Source: Clostridiales bacterium
GTDB lineage: Bacteria; Bacillota; Clostridia; Oscillospirales; Acutalibacteraceae
DNA: 17,346 nt
Assembly (NCBI GenBank): GCA_012511485.1
Contig: JAAZFZ010000082.1
Span: forward strand, 1 to 17,346
Direction of reading: 5' to 3'
The notes under the pieces: model-generated
What the model saw: the letters and a program-made list of their open reading frames with translations, nothing else
The model's database searches: none
What the model was told of the DNA's origin: nothing
Shown here: positions 7,833-14,347 of the stretch, in pieces
Layout: each line of letters begins with the position of its first letter
Numbering within the stretch: the stretch's first letter is position 1
Made by a program: the position numbers and the translations under genes

Positions 7833-9305
7833 TTAAAACAATATTTCAACATATCTGATATATGCTCTATCCCATTCGTCTGTTTTTTCAGGAAAATATT
7901 CGGTAACACTTTCGCTCAACGCAATTATTTCCCTTGCCCGAGATATATTTTCAATATCTCCCCGTGCCAGGAGCTGAACCGCTATATTGCCTAGCACCGT
8001 TGCCTCAACAGGTCCCGCAAGCACTTTGCGGTTGCATGAGCCGGCAGTCATGCGGCAGAGCAGAGTGTCTTTAACTCCTCCGCCTATAATATGTATGGCG
8101 GGGTAATCCTTCCCCGTGCAGTCTCTGAGCTTTTCAAAGGTTAGCCTGTACTTTAATGCAAGGCTTTCGTAGATGCAGCGCATGACTTCACCTACCGACT
8201 GCGGAACATATTGACCCGTTTTTTCGCAAAAATCCCTGACCCGCTGCGGAATATTCCCGTGGGGAGTGAATTCGGGAGCGTCGGGGTCTATGAAGCATTT
8301 AAAAGGAGGTGCTTCAAGCGCCAGCCTTTCAAGCTCTGCATAGCTGTAATTCCGCCCACGGCGCTGCCAGTGCCTGCGGCTCTCCTGAATAAGCCAAAGG
8401 CCTGTGATGTTTTTGAGAAAACCCGTTATGTATCCGTAACCACCCTCGTTTGTCACATTCATTTCGATTGCTTTTTCGTTGACAATCGGGCTATTAAGCT
8501 CCGTGCCAAAAAGAGACCATGTGCCGCTGCTTATAAGGACAAAATCCCCATTCCTTGCGGGCACTGCCGTTATGGCAGACGGAGTGTCATGGCCGCAGAC
8601 TGATATTACATCAACAGGCTCAATGCCGCACTCCTCGCAAATCCCGCTGCGTATCTGCCCCATTACCGAGCCGGAAGGAACGATTTGGGTGAAAAGCCTT
8701 TCGGGAATGCCCAGTGTGCGCAGAATTTTCCCGGACCAGTTCCTTGTCTTTAAATCGATGAGCTGGGAGGTTGTCGCAATGGAATACTCCGTTGTTTTTG
8801 CTCCCGTAAGCATATATGCCAGAAGGTCGGGCATAAATAGCAGTTTATCCGCCCTGTCAAGAATATGCGGCCTGTTAAGCCTTAATGACAGCAGCTGAAA
8901 GGCGGTGTTGAGCTCCATGAACTGAATACCTGTCAGCCTATAGAACTCCTCTTTTGGCAGGAGCCTGAATGCCTCGTCAACCATGCCTTTTGTGCGGGCA
9001 TCTCTGTAATGAACAGGGTTTTCGACAAGGCTTCCCTCGGAGTCAATAAGCCCGAAATCAACTCCCCAAGTGTCTATGCCGACACTTGAAAAACCACCCT
9101 GAGCCTGCGCTTTTATAAGCCCCTGCTTGATTTCATAAAAAAGACGCAGAACATCCCAGTAGATTGTGCCGTTGACCTCTACAGGGTCGTTTGTAAAGCG
9201 GTGGATTTCCTCAAGGGTAATTCTTTCACCGTCAAAGCTGCCCAGCATGGCACGCCCGCTGGAGGCGCCAAAATCAAAAGCCAGCACTCTTTTTGCATGG
9301 CTCAT
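7833..9305 (-). CDS. Rhamnulokinase-type FGGY sugar kinase (probable L-fuculokinase)
   Basis: FGGY-family carbohydrate kinase, 490 residues. It resembles E. coli rhamnulokinase RhaB (489 aa) far more than fuculokinase FucK: FDFGASSGRAML (10-21), GIDTWGVDFGLID (76-88), YRDARTKGM, TGIQFMELNTAFQL, ATTSQLIDL, SSGTWSLFG (259-267), LKNITGLWL, and GGG (408-410) before the AGPVEATVLGNI block (430-441). The catalytic base is Asp240 in GHDT, matching RhaB Asp237. Since it lies between fucU and fucI, phosphorylation of L-fuculose at O1 is the likely job; rhamnulose is the alternative because a GH78 rhamnosidase is also in the window. Start overlaps the fucU stop as ATGA; the ribosome site (AGGGTG) is mediocre, so coupling is likely. 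The RhaB family is secure; the substrate is inferred. Confidence 0.92.
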   Translation of the reverse strand: MSHAKRVLAFDFGASSGRAMLGSFDGERITLEEIHRFTNDPVEVNGTIYWDVLRLFYEIKQGLIKAQAQGGFSSVGIDTWGVDFGLIDSEGSLVENPVHYRDARTKGMVDEAFRLLPKEEFYRLTGIQFMELNTAFQLLSLRLNRPHILDRADKLLFMPDLLAYMLTGAKTTEYSIATTSQLIDLKTRNWSGKILRTLGIPERLFTQIVPSGSVMGQIRSGICEECGIEPVDVISVCGHDTPSAITAVPARNGDFVLISSGTWSLFGTELNSPIVNEKAIEMNVTNEGGYGYITGFLKNITGLWLIQESRRHWQRRGRNYSYAELERLALEAPPFKCFIDPDAPEFTPHGNIPQRVRDFCEKTGQYVPQSVGEVMRCIYESLALKYRLTFEKLRDCTGKDYPAIHIIGGGVKDTLLCRMTAGSCNRKVLAGPVEATVLGNIAVQLLARGDIENISRAREIIALSESVTEYFPEKTDEWDRAYIRYVEILF

Positions 9306-9739
9306 TGAACCACACCCTTTTTCAATATGATATTTGCATAGGTCGCTGTTTCGCCGGATGCAACAATGGCGTATGCACTCTTTGCCCTTGTATAAAAAGC
9401 ATAACGCTCAACAAGCTCTATGGACTTTTCGCCTTCGTATTTATTAACTATCTTTTCATATTCGGTCCAGACCTCGGGGCGGTGCTCACTGTCGCCGTTA
9501 TCCATGAGTGCCACAGGCTTTTCAACAAAGGTGTCGAGCGGCATGAGCTGAAGGACGGCATCAAGAATTTCGGGAACTCCATGCCCGTCAAGGCGAACAA
9601 ATTTTTTAGAAATGGTTGCGGCGGCGATTGAGGCTGAGGGAAAATTCCCGTCGGCAATAACGATTTCATCACCGTGCCCCATTTCCATAAGGATTTTCAG
9701 AAGCTCGGGAGACAGAATCGGAGAGATATTTTTAAGCAT
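9302..9739 (-). CDS. fucU: L-fucose mutarotase (FucU/RbsD family)
   Basis: Small cytosolic enzyme speeding alpha/beta interconversion of L-fucopyranose, so that imported sugar matches the anomer used by FucI. The 145 residues follow E. coli FucU (140 aa) closely: the N-terminus is near identical over the first 28 positions (MLKNISPILSPELLK, EMGHGDEI), with the catalytic-type His22 and Asp30. RYAFYTRAKSAYAIV and NIILKKGV at the end carry the conserved tyrosine. E. coli DAHFP reads DGNFP here, within what I expect for Firmicutes. Start ATG has AAGGAG 8 nt upstream, lying inside the last codons of the PAP2 gene; the two genes overlap by 8 bp. It overlaps the downstream kinase by 4 bp. Identity is secure. 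Confidence 0.95.
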   Translation of the reverse strand: MLKNISPILSPELLKILMEMGHGDEIVIADGNFPSASIAAATISKKFVRLDGHGVPEILDAVLQLMPLDTFVEKPVALMDNGDSEHRPEVWTEYEKIVNKYEGEKSIELVERYAFYTRAKSAYAIVASGETATYANIILKKGVVQ

Positions 9740-10331
9740 TCTTTTTACTCCTTTTTGACTTGATTTTCTGATATTTTTCGGTCACAACAGGTGCCAGCGC
9801 CCTGACTATCAATATAGCCAGAATACCATAAATTATTCCTGCAACAATGCCTGCCATTACATCCGTGCAGTAGTGAACATGAACATATATTCTTGAAAAA
9901 GCGATAAGAGCCGCAAGCACAAACGCGAGAATATAAAGGCTCTTTTTCTTTGTCATTGTTATTGCTGTGGCGCAGGCAAACGCCGAGGAGGAGTGACCTG
10001 AGGGGAAGGAGAAGCTCGACGGCCTGCTGACTAAATCGGGATAGACGAAAACACCCTTCCATGCCTCAAGGTTGAAAGGACGGGGGCGGCAAAAAAGGTT
10101 TTTGAGCAGCATATCGTTGACTGCCATGTGAACAACCAACGCAGTGAGCACGGCAATGCCCGCAAGGCGAAATTTCTTTGTAAAAGTCAGGCAAAGGCCT
10201 GCCGCAATCCAGAAAACTCCCCCTTCGCCCAGATATGTAAGAAAGGTCATAATAACATCCAGCACGGGATTCCAAAGGTAGTTCTCAACCCACTCAAAAA
10301 CAGCCCAGTCAAAATTCAGAACAGCTTCCAT
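9732..10331 (-). CDS. PAP2-family integral membrane phosphatase
   Basis: Type 2 phosphatidic-acid-phosphatase family enzyme; members dephosphorylate lipid phosphates such as undecaprenyl pyrophosphate, phosphatidic acid or phosphatidylglycerol phosphate. The 199 residues contain all three signature motifs: Lys77 with Arg84-Pro85 (KX6RP), PSGH (110-113) and SR-X5-H (146-153), followed by Asp157. Hydrophobic segments at about 38-51, 57-72, 113-125, 131-147 and 157-180 fit the usual multi-span topology, with the active site expected at the outer face; the tail is very basic (KIKSKRSKK). Start ATG 10331 has GGGAGGG 6 nt upstream; an in-frame TTG at 10346 contains that ribosome site and was rejected. 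It is the first gene of the fucose operon and overlaps fucU by 8 bp, an unusual partner. Substrate unknown. Confidence 0.93.
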   Translation of the reverse strand: MEAVLNFDWAVFEWVENYLWNPVLDVIMTFLTYLGEGGVFWIAAGLCLTFTKKFRLAGIAVLTALVVHMAVNDMLLKNLFCRPRPFNLEAWKGVFVYPDLVSRPSSFSFPSGHSSSAFACATAITMTKKKSLYILAFVLAALIAFSRIYVHVHYCTDVMAGIVAGIIYGILAILIVRALAPVVTEKYQKIKSKRSKKNA

Positions 10332-10358
10332 TTCATACCCTCCCAAAGCATTACATCT

Positions 10359-10387
10359 ATTATATATAAGAATACGGTAAAAAACAA
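10359..10387 (-). promoter_or_regulatory. Promoter of the PAP2-fucU-kinase-fucI operon
   Basis: Minus strand: -35 TTGTTT (10387-10382), 17-bp spacer, perfect -10 TATAAT (10364-10359). Transcription would begin about 22 nt before the PAP2 start codon, leaving little leader. I see no other promoter inside the operon, where all junctions overlap or are 21 bp or less. No clear operator or catabolite-control (cre) site was recognised. Confidence 0.72.
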
Positions 10388-10421
10388 TGAATTATATGTA
10401 AAATAAAAGAATAATTGACGG

Positions 10422-10452
10422 AAAAAAGCAGCGGTATTCAAACCGCCGCTTT
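10422..10452 (-). terminator. Terminator of the metallophosphoesterase gene
   Basis: Minus strand: AAAGCGGCGGT (10452-10442), loop TTGAAT, ACCGCTGCTTT (10435-10425), then further T residues (TTTTTT run to 10422). An 11-bp stem with one G-T pair, 19 bp past the stop codon. Confidence 0.9.
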
Positions 10453-10471
10453 GAAAATATTAAAGAATCTC

Positions 10472-11635
10472 TTAAACGGGGAATCCGAGGAGGCTCACAA
10501 CCGATTTGCACAGCTCAAAGAACAGCTTTACAAAAATCCCGAACGGACCGCCGTAAACATTGTAGATGAAATCGGCTCGAGGCCCCTCTCCGAACATATC
10601 CGTAAAGTTTACCGTATAGGTTTCGTAATTCCACGGGTCACTCTCGTCAAGGGTAATAACACGAAAGCCTCTGCTCCTGTTACCGTGTGCCTGAAAGCCT
10701 ATGCCCGGGCGTTGGATAAGGTCAATGCCGTTATAGCTGCCAACAAAACAGTTGCTATGGTCATGACCGGTCACGACGCCCAGAACATCTCCTCTCTCGA
10801 TAAAGGCAGTGAGTTCATGGGGGCTGTACTTTGTAACACGCGGATATCCGCTCAGGATTCCCGTTGCACGCTCGGGGTCAAGCTGCAATAGATAGGTCTT
10901 GCCGTTAAATTCGCGGGTTTCCTCCGTGGTACCCTCGTGTGCTTCAAGTAACAGCTCATAGGTCTGGGGTACCGGGAGGTGCTGAAACACAAGCGAAGGC
11001 ACCAACCCGCCGTTTTCCGCCTCAAGCCGCTCACTTACGCAACTGTACCAATTAAGCTGGCTTTCGTTTATCGGCTCGTAGGAATCGTGGATTTTCGACT
11101 CCATGTGCGAGTCAATCATCCAGAGATTAAAAACGGTTTTGCTCCCATCCGAGCTTTTTATCTCAAGGTTGTGGTTGGCACAACCGAAAATATCCGGGTT
11201 CGGGTCATAGGCAAGGCAGCCGTCAAAGGTCTGATAATACGAAAGCTGGTATTCCTTGCTGAGCCTCTGACCGTCATGGTTGCCGAAAACGAGGGTGAAT
11301 TTTTGCCCTCGTTCAACAAGCGGCGCAAGGAGATTGTCAATTGCTATCCTGCCTGTTAATTTGGTGCACTGCCCTGAAGTGTTGTCGCCCGTAAAGACAA
11401 CGAGGTCGGGCTTGACAGTGTCGAGTGCATACTCCATTTCCATTATGGTTGCCACCCTCATGAAAATATCGTCCTGAACGTCCGCAAACTGCAGGATAAC
11501 AAATTTGCCGTCATCATTAAACCGCAGATTGTCGCCCGAAGGGGCGGACGTATCGGCAAAGGCAAAGCTGCCCAAAGAAATAATAAGAGAAAATGCCATA
11601 AGAACGCTAAACAAATTTTTTGCCGCCTTTTTCAT
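10472..11635 (-). CDS. Exported calcineurin-like metallophosphoesterase
   Basis: Secreted two-metal phosphoesterase of the calcineurin-like superfamily, closest in feel to Dcr2/purple-acid-phosphatase-type proteins. The 387 residues start with a signal peptide: basic MKKAAKN, hydrophobic 8-26, probable cleavage after AFA (25-27). Metal motifs follow in order: Asp52 in FADVQD, GDN (83-85), GNHD (118-121), His219 in FQHLP and GHDH (290-293). The first motif reads Asp-Val-Gln where the superfamily usually has Asp-X-His, so one metal ligand is Gln54. The C-terminal 24 residues (FGIFVKLFFELCKSVVSLLG region) form an amphipathic or hydrophobic helix that could anchor it. Start ATG has AAGGAGAG about 7 nt upstream. 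Single gene with its own promoter and terminator. Substrate unknown; phosphate scavenging is only a guess. Confidence 0.88.
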   Translation of the reverse strand: MKKAAKNLFSVLMAFSLIISLGSFAFADTSAPSGDNLRFNDDGKFVILQFADVQDDIFMRVATIMEMEYALDTVKPDLVVFTGDNTSGQCTKLTGRIAIDNLLAPLVERGQKFTLVFGNHDGQRLSKEYQLSYYQTFDGCLAYDPNPDIFGCANHNLEIKSSDGSKTVFNLWMIDSHMESKIHDSYEPINESQLNWYSCVSERLEAENGGLVPSLVFQHLPVPQTYELLLEAHEGTTEETREFNGKTYLLQLDPERATGILSGYPRVTKYSPHELTAFIERGDVLGVVTGHDHSNCFVGSYNGIDLIQRPGIGFQAHGNRSRGFRVITLDESDPWNYETYTVNFTDMFGEGPRADFIYNVYGGPFGIFVKLFFELCKSVVSLLGFPV

Positions 11636-11669
11636 AATACTTCTCTCCTTATTGATTTTCTTTTTTATT

Positions 11670-11697
11670 ATTATACTATGTATGGAAAATTATTCAA
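11670..11697 (-). promoter_or_regulatory. Promoter of the metallophosphoesterase gene
   Basis: Minus strand: -35 TTGAAT (11697-11692), 16 bp, perfect -10 TATAAT (11675-11670), about 35 nt before the start codon. It sits back-to-back with the purA promoter, about 40 bp apart. I see no Pho-box-like repeat. Confidence 0.72.
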
Positions 11698-11738
11698 TAT
11701 GGAAAAAATCGACCTCGTCACACAATAACAGCTTTTGA

Positions 11739-11767
11739 TTGACTGATTGGGTATAATGTAATATAAT
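11739..11767 (+). promoter_or_regulatory. Promoter of purA
   Basis: TTGACT (11739-11744), 17 bp, perfect TATAAT (11762-11767). The leader to the start codon is about 75 nt and contains a small hairpin at 11811-11829 (GAAAAGGC, loop TTT, GCTTTTTC; one G-T pair) ending 4 nt before the ribosome site. A second TATAAT at 11752-11757 lacks a suitably spaced -35. No purine riboswitch core was recognised in the leader. Confidence 0.78.
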
Positions 11768-11847
11768 ATTATGTTGTCGAAAAGGTTAATTCGGCACTGA
11801 AAAAATTTATGAAAAGGCTTTGCTTTTTCGGTCAGGAGTGTTTTCTT

Positions 11848-13134
11848 GTGGTAAAAGCCATTGTTGGAGCAAATTGGGGCGACGAGGGCAAGGGAAAAAT
11901 CACCGATATGTTTGCGGGCGAGGCTGATATAGTTGTGCGTTTTCAGGGAGGAGCGAACGCCGGACATACAATTATAAACGAGTATGGCAAGTTTGCACTG
12001 CATCTTCTGCCATCGGGCGTCTGCAGCCCGAACGTAGTCAACATTATCGGCAACGGTGTTGCGCTCGACATTGAAAAGTTTGCAAAAGAGATTGAATCAG
12101 TCGTAAATGCAGGCGTGCCGAAGCCGAAAATTCTTGTCAGCGAGCGAGCTCAGATGATGATGCCCTTCCATATTCTTCTAGATACCTACGAGGAGGAGCG
12201 CCTTGCGCAAAGGCAGTTCGGCTCAACAAAAAGCGGCATTGCGCCCTTTTACTCTGACAAATACGCTAAAATCGGATTTCAGGTCAGTGACCTTTATGAC
12301 GAGGAACACCTCAAAGAAAAGCTAAACAGAGTCTGCGAAGTCAAAAATCTGTTGCTTGAGCATGTTTATCACAAGCCTCTGCTTAATCCCGACGATATAT
12401 TTGCGTCACTTATGAAGCACAGGGATATAATTGCGCCCTATGTTAGCGATACTGCAAAATATCTCAGGCAGGCAGTGAGAGAGGGTAAGAACATACTGCT
12501 TGAAGGCCAGCTCGGCTCTCTTAAAGACCCTGATTTCGGGATATATCCTATGACCACATCCTCCTCAACCCTTGCGGGCTACGGTGCAGTCGGCGCAGGA
12601 GTGCCGCCTTATGAAATAAAAGAAATAATTGCGGTTACAAAAGCATATTCAAGCGCAGTCGGCGCAGGCGAGTTTGTGAGCGAAATTTTCGGTGAAGAGG
12701 CCGCTCAGATGCGTGAGCACGGCGGGGATGCAGGCGAATACGGAGCTACCACAAAGAGGCCCAGAAGAATGGGCTGGTTCGACTGTGTTGCCACACGCTA
12801 CGGCTGCGAGGTTCAGGGAGCGACTCAGGCGGTGCTCACGGCAATTGACTGCCTTTCATATCTCGACGAAATCAAGGTCTGTGTAGCATATGATATTGAC
12901 GGCGAGATTACAAGGGATTTCCCCGTAACATCAAAGCTCAAGAAAGCTATGCCCGTTTATAAAACCCTGCCCGGCTTCAAATGCGATATCAGGGGAATAA
13001 AGGATTTTGACAAGCTGCCCGAAGAGGCGAAAAATTATGTTGTTTTCATTGAAAAAGAAATAGAAACTCCCATAACAATGGTATCAAACGGTCCTCGCCG
13101 GGAGGAGATAATTTTCCGAAATATCAGATTCTGA
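11848..13134 (+). CDS. purA: Adenylosuccinate synthetase
   Basis: Cytosolic GTP-dependent enzyme joining IMP and aspartate to adenylosuccinate, the first committed step to AMP. The 428-residue product matches the family length (432 in E. coli). Motifs: GANWGDEGKGKITD (7-20) with Asp12, RFQGGANAGHTI with His40, FGSTKSGIAPFYSDK, YPMTTSSSTLAGYG, AYSSAVGAGEFVSE and GATTKRPRRMGWFD. The usual EGAQG loop reads EGQLGSLKDPDFG, and AVGAGVPPYEIKEI replaces the common region; I recall this subtype from Ruminococcaceae-like Clostridia. Start is GTG 11848 because AGGAG (11834-11838) lies 9 nt upstream and the protein then begins (M)VKAIVGAN; an upstream in-frame ATG at 11809 would add 13 residues covering the hairpin and ribosome site. 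First gene of a two-gene unit with the SGNH hydrolase. Confidence 0.96.
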   Translation: MVKAIVGANWGDEGKGKITDMFAGEADIVVRFQGGANAGHTIINEYGKFALHLLPSGVCSPNVVNIIGNGVALDIEKFAKEIESVVNAGVPKPKILVSERAQMMMPFHILLDTYEEERLAQRQFGSTKSGIAPFYSDKYAKIGFQVSDLYDEEHLKEKLNRVCEVKNLLLEHVYHKPLLNPDDIFASLMKHRDIIAPYVSDTAKYLRQAVREGKNILLEGQLGSLKDPDFGIYPMTTSSSTLAGYGAVGAGVPPYEIKEIIAVTKAYSSAVGAGEFVSEIFGEEAAQMREHGGDAGEYGATTKRPRRMGWFDCVATRYGCEVQGATQAVLTAIDCLSYLDEIKVCVAYDIDGEITRDFPVTSKLKKAMPVYKTLPGFKCDIRGIKDFDKLPEEAKNYVVFIEKEIETPITMVSNGPRREEIIFRNIRF

Positions 13135-13152
13135 TTTAAAGAGGGGATATAA

Positions 13153-13773
13153 GTGTTTGAGAAAAATGCGGTCATTCTTTTTCAGGGCGACAGTATTACG
13201 GATGTCGGCAGGAGCAGGGAGGATGATAAAAAGCTAGGCAAAGGGTATCCATCAATTGTAAAAAAGCAGATTGATGATATGTGCCCCGAACTCGGCATTA
13301 GGGTGGTTAACAGGGGTATAAGCGGCAACAGGGCAATTGACCTTGTGAGTCGCTGGCAGGAGGACTGCATTGACCTTAACCCCGACTATGTGAGCATTCT
13401 CATCGGCGTAAACGACACATGGAGAAGATACGACCGAAATGACCCGACAAGCGACAGTGACTATAAGGAAAGATACAGATTCATCATTGAGGAAACGCTC
13501 AAAAAGACACAGGCGAAAATTCTACTGATGAACCCCTTTCTGCTCGAGGTCAGTCAAAAGGTAACACAGATGAGAGATGATCTCAAGGGCAAGCAAAGGG
13601 CAGTTAAGGAATTGGCAGACGAATATAATCTTAATTTCCTTGACTTGGATTTTGCTTTTAAAGTGGCGTCACTGTTCAAAAACAGTACATATTTTTCACA
13701 AGACGGAGTTCATCCCACAAAAAACGGGCATAAGCTCATTGCAAAGCTTTGGCTCGAGGCGTGGGACGAGTAG
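13153..13773 (+). CDS. SGNH/GDSL-family hydrolase
   Basis: Serine esterase or lipase of the SGNH superfamily; many relatives remove acetyl groups from sugars or act on lipid esters. The 206 residues show all four blocks: GDSIT (12-16) with nucleophile Ser14, Gly55 in NRGISGN, GVND (85-88) with Asn87, and DGVHPT (184-189) with Asp184 and His187. There is no signal peptide or membrane segment, so the enzyme is probably cytoplasmic; carbohydrate de-esterification would fit the sugar genes nearby, but this is inference. Start is GTG 13153 with GAGGGG about 6 nt upstream, 18 bp after the purA stop; no promoter between, so co-transcription with purA is likely although no functional link is evident. 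A bidirectional terminator follows. Confidence 0.9.
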   Translation: MFEKNAVILFQGDSITDVGRSREDDKKLGKGYPSIVKKQIDDMCPELGIRVVNRGISGNRAIDLVSRWQEDCIDLNPDYVSILIGVNDTWRRYDRNDPTSDSDYKERYRFIIEETLKKTQAKILLMNPFLLEVSQKVTQMRDDLKGKQRAVKELADEYNLNFLDLDFAFKVASLFKNSTYFSQDGVHPTKNGHKLIAKLWLEAWDE

Positions 13774-13781
13774 GATAAGAA

Positions 13782-13812
13782 AAAAACAGGCTGCCCGATG
13801 CGGCCTGTTTTT
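13782..13812. terminator. Bidirectional terminator between the SGNH gene and the cysteine hydrolase
   Basis: AAAAACAGGCTGC (13782-13794), loop CCGAT, GCGGCCTGTTTTT (13800-13812): a 13-bp stem with one T-G pair and A/T runs on both sides, so it can stop transcription from either direction. Its last base is also part of the minus-strand stop codon (13812-13814). Confidence 0.9.
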
Positions 13813-14306
13813 CATATTATCTCAATCTCCAGCCCTTTCATGACAGCAAGTGCTTTTTTATGGAGACGGGCGTTTCCGCTTGCCGTGCAGGAGGAGTCAA
13901 CAACTATCCTTGCCTGCGGCAGTGCAGTTTTTGCCAGCACTGCGTTTGAAATAACACATATATTTGAAACCAGCCCGACTATTTCTACATTATCATATTC
14001 TCCGACTCTCAGGCAATCAGCAAGCTCCAGACTGCCGTAGGAGGCCTTTTCGAAAATACGCCTTGCATAGGAGAAATACCTTGAAACCTCCTGCGGCGCA
14101 CCTAAGAATTCGCCCTCCCTGTCAGGCTCAGCTGTTACGGTATAGGCGACACCACTGTCAAGAGTGAAAAACAAGTCGGCATTTTCGGCAATGCATTTAT
14201 TTATTTTTTCCGTTACTCGGTTTTTCATTTTTTCGGCGGGTTTTATGCCGAGACAATCACCTATATATTTGACTTGAAAATCCACAACAACAAGTGCTTT
14301 TTTCAT
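13812..14306 (-). CDS. Isochorismatase-like cysteine hydrolase without the nicotinamidase metal site
   Basis: Member of the isochorismatase/nicotinamidase superfamily, 164 residues. The catalytic triad is visible: Asp9 (VVVDFQ), Lys87 (IFEKASYGS) and Cys117 (GLVSNICVISN), with a typical C-terminal His-containing helix (ARLHKKALAVMKGLEIEI). Nicotinamidases bind zinc or iron through a DXH...H motif after strand 2; here that stretch reads FTLDSGVAYTVTAEPDREG and has no histidine. The protein is therefore probably not a standard PncA, and its amide substrate is unknown. Start ATG 14306 gives the family N-terminus MKKALVVVDFQ; GGGGT lies 6 nt upstream. A longer frame back to 14372 would overlap the rsmA end and has no family match. 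Probably co-transcribed with rsmA, 41 bp upstream. Confidence 0.8.
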   Translation of the reverse strand: MKKALVVVDFQVKYIGDCLGIKPAEKMKNRVTEKINKCIAENADLFFTLDSGVAYTVTAEPDREGEFLGAPQEVSRYFSYARRIFEKASYGSLELADCLRVGEYDNVEIVGLVSNICVISNAVLAKTALPQARIVVDSSCTASGNARLHKKALAVMKGLEIEII

Positions 14307-14347
14307 TGAAATACCCCGAAATTGATGTTTTGGTCTGTAGGCAGTTA

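Noticed and set aside
8211..8898. Overlapping plus-strand frames of 130 and 139 codons
   Set aside because: Both are antisense to the FGGY kinase, without ribosome sites or domain signals.
10415..10891. 158-codon plus-strand frame
   Set aside because: It is antisense to the metallophosphoesterase, begins inside that gene's terminator region, and has no recognisable domain or ribosome site.
11809..11847. ATG-initiated 13-residue extension of PurA
   Set aside because: No ribosome site before it; GTG 11848 has AGGAG 9 nt upstream and gives the conserved N-terminus.
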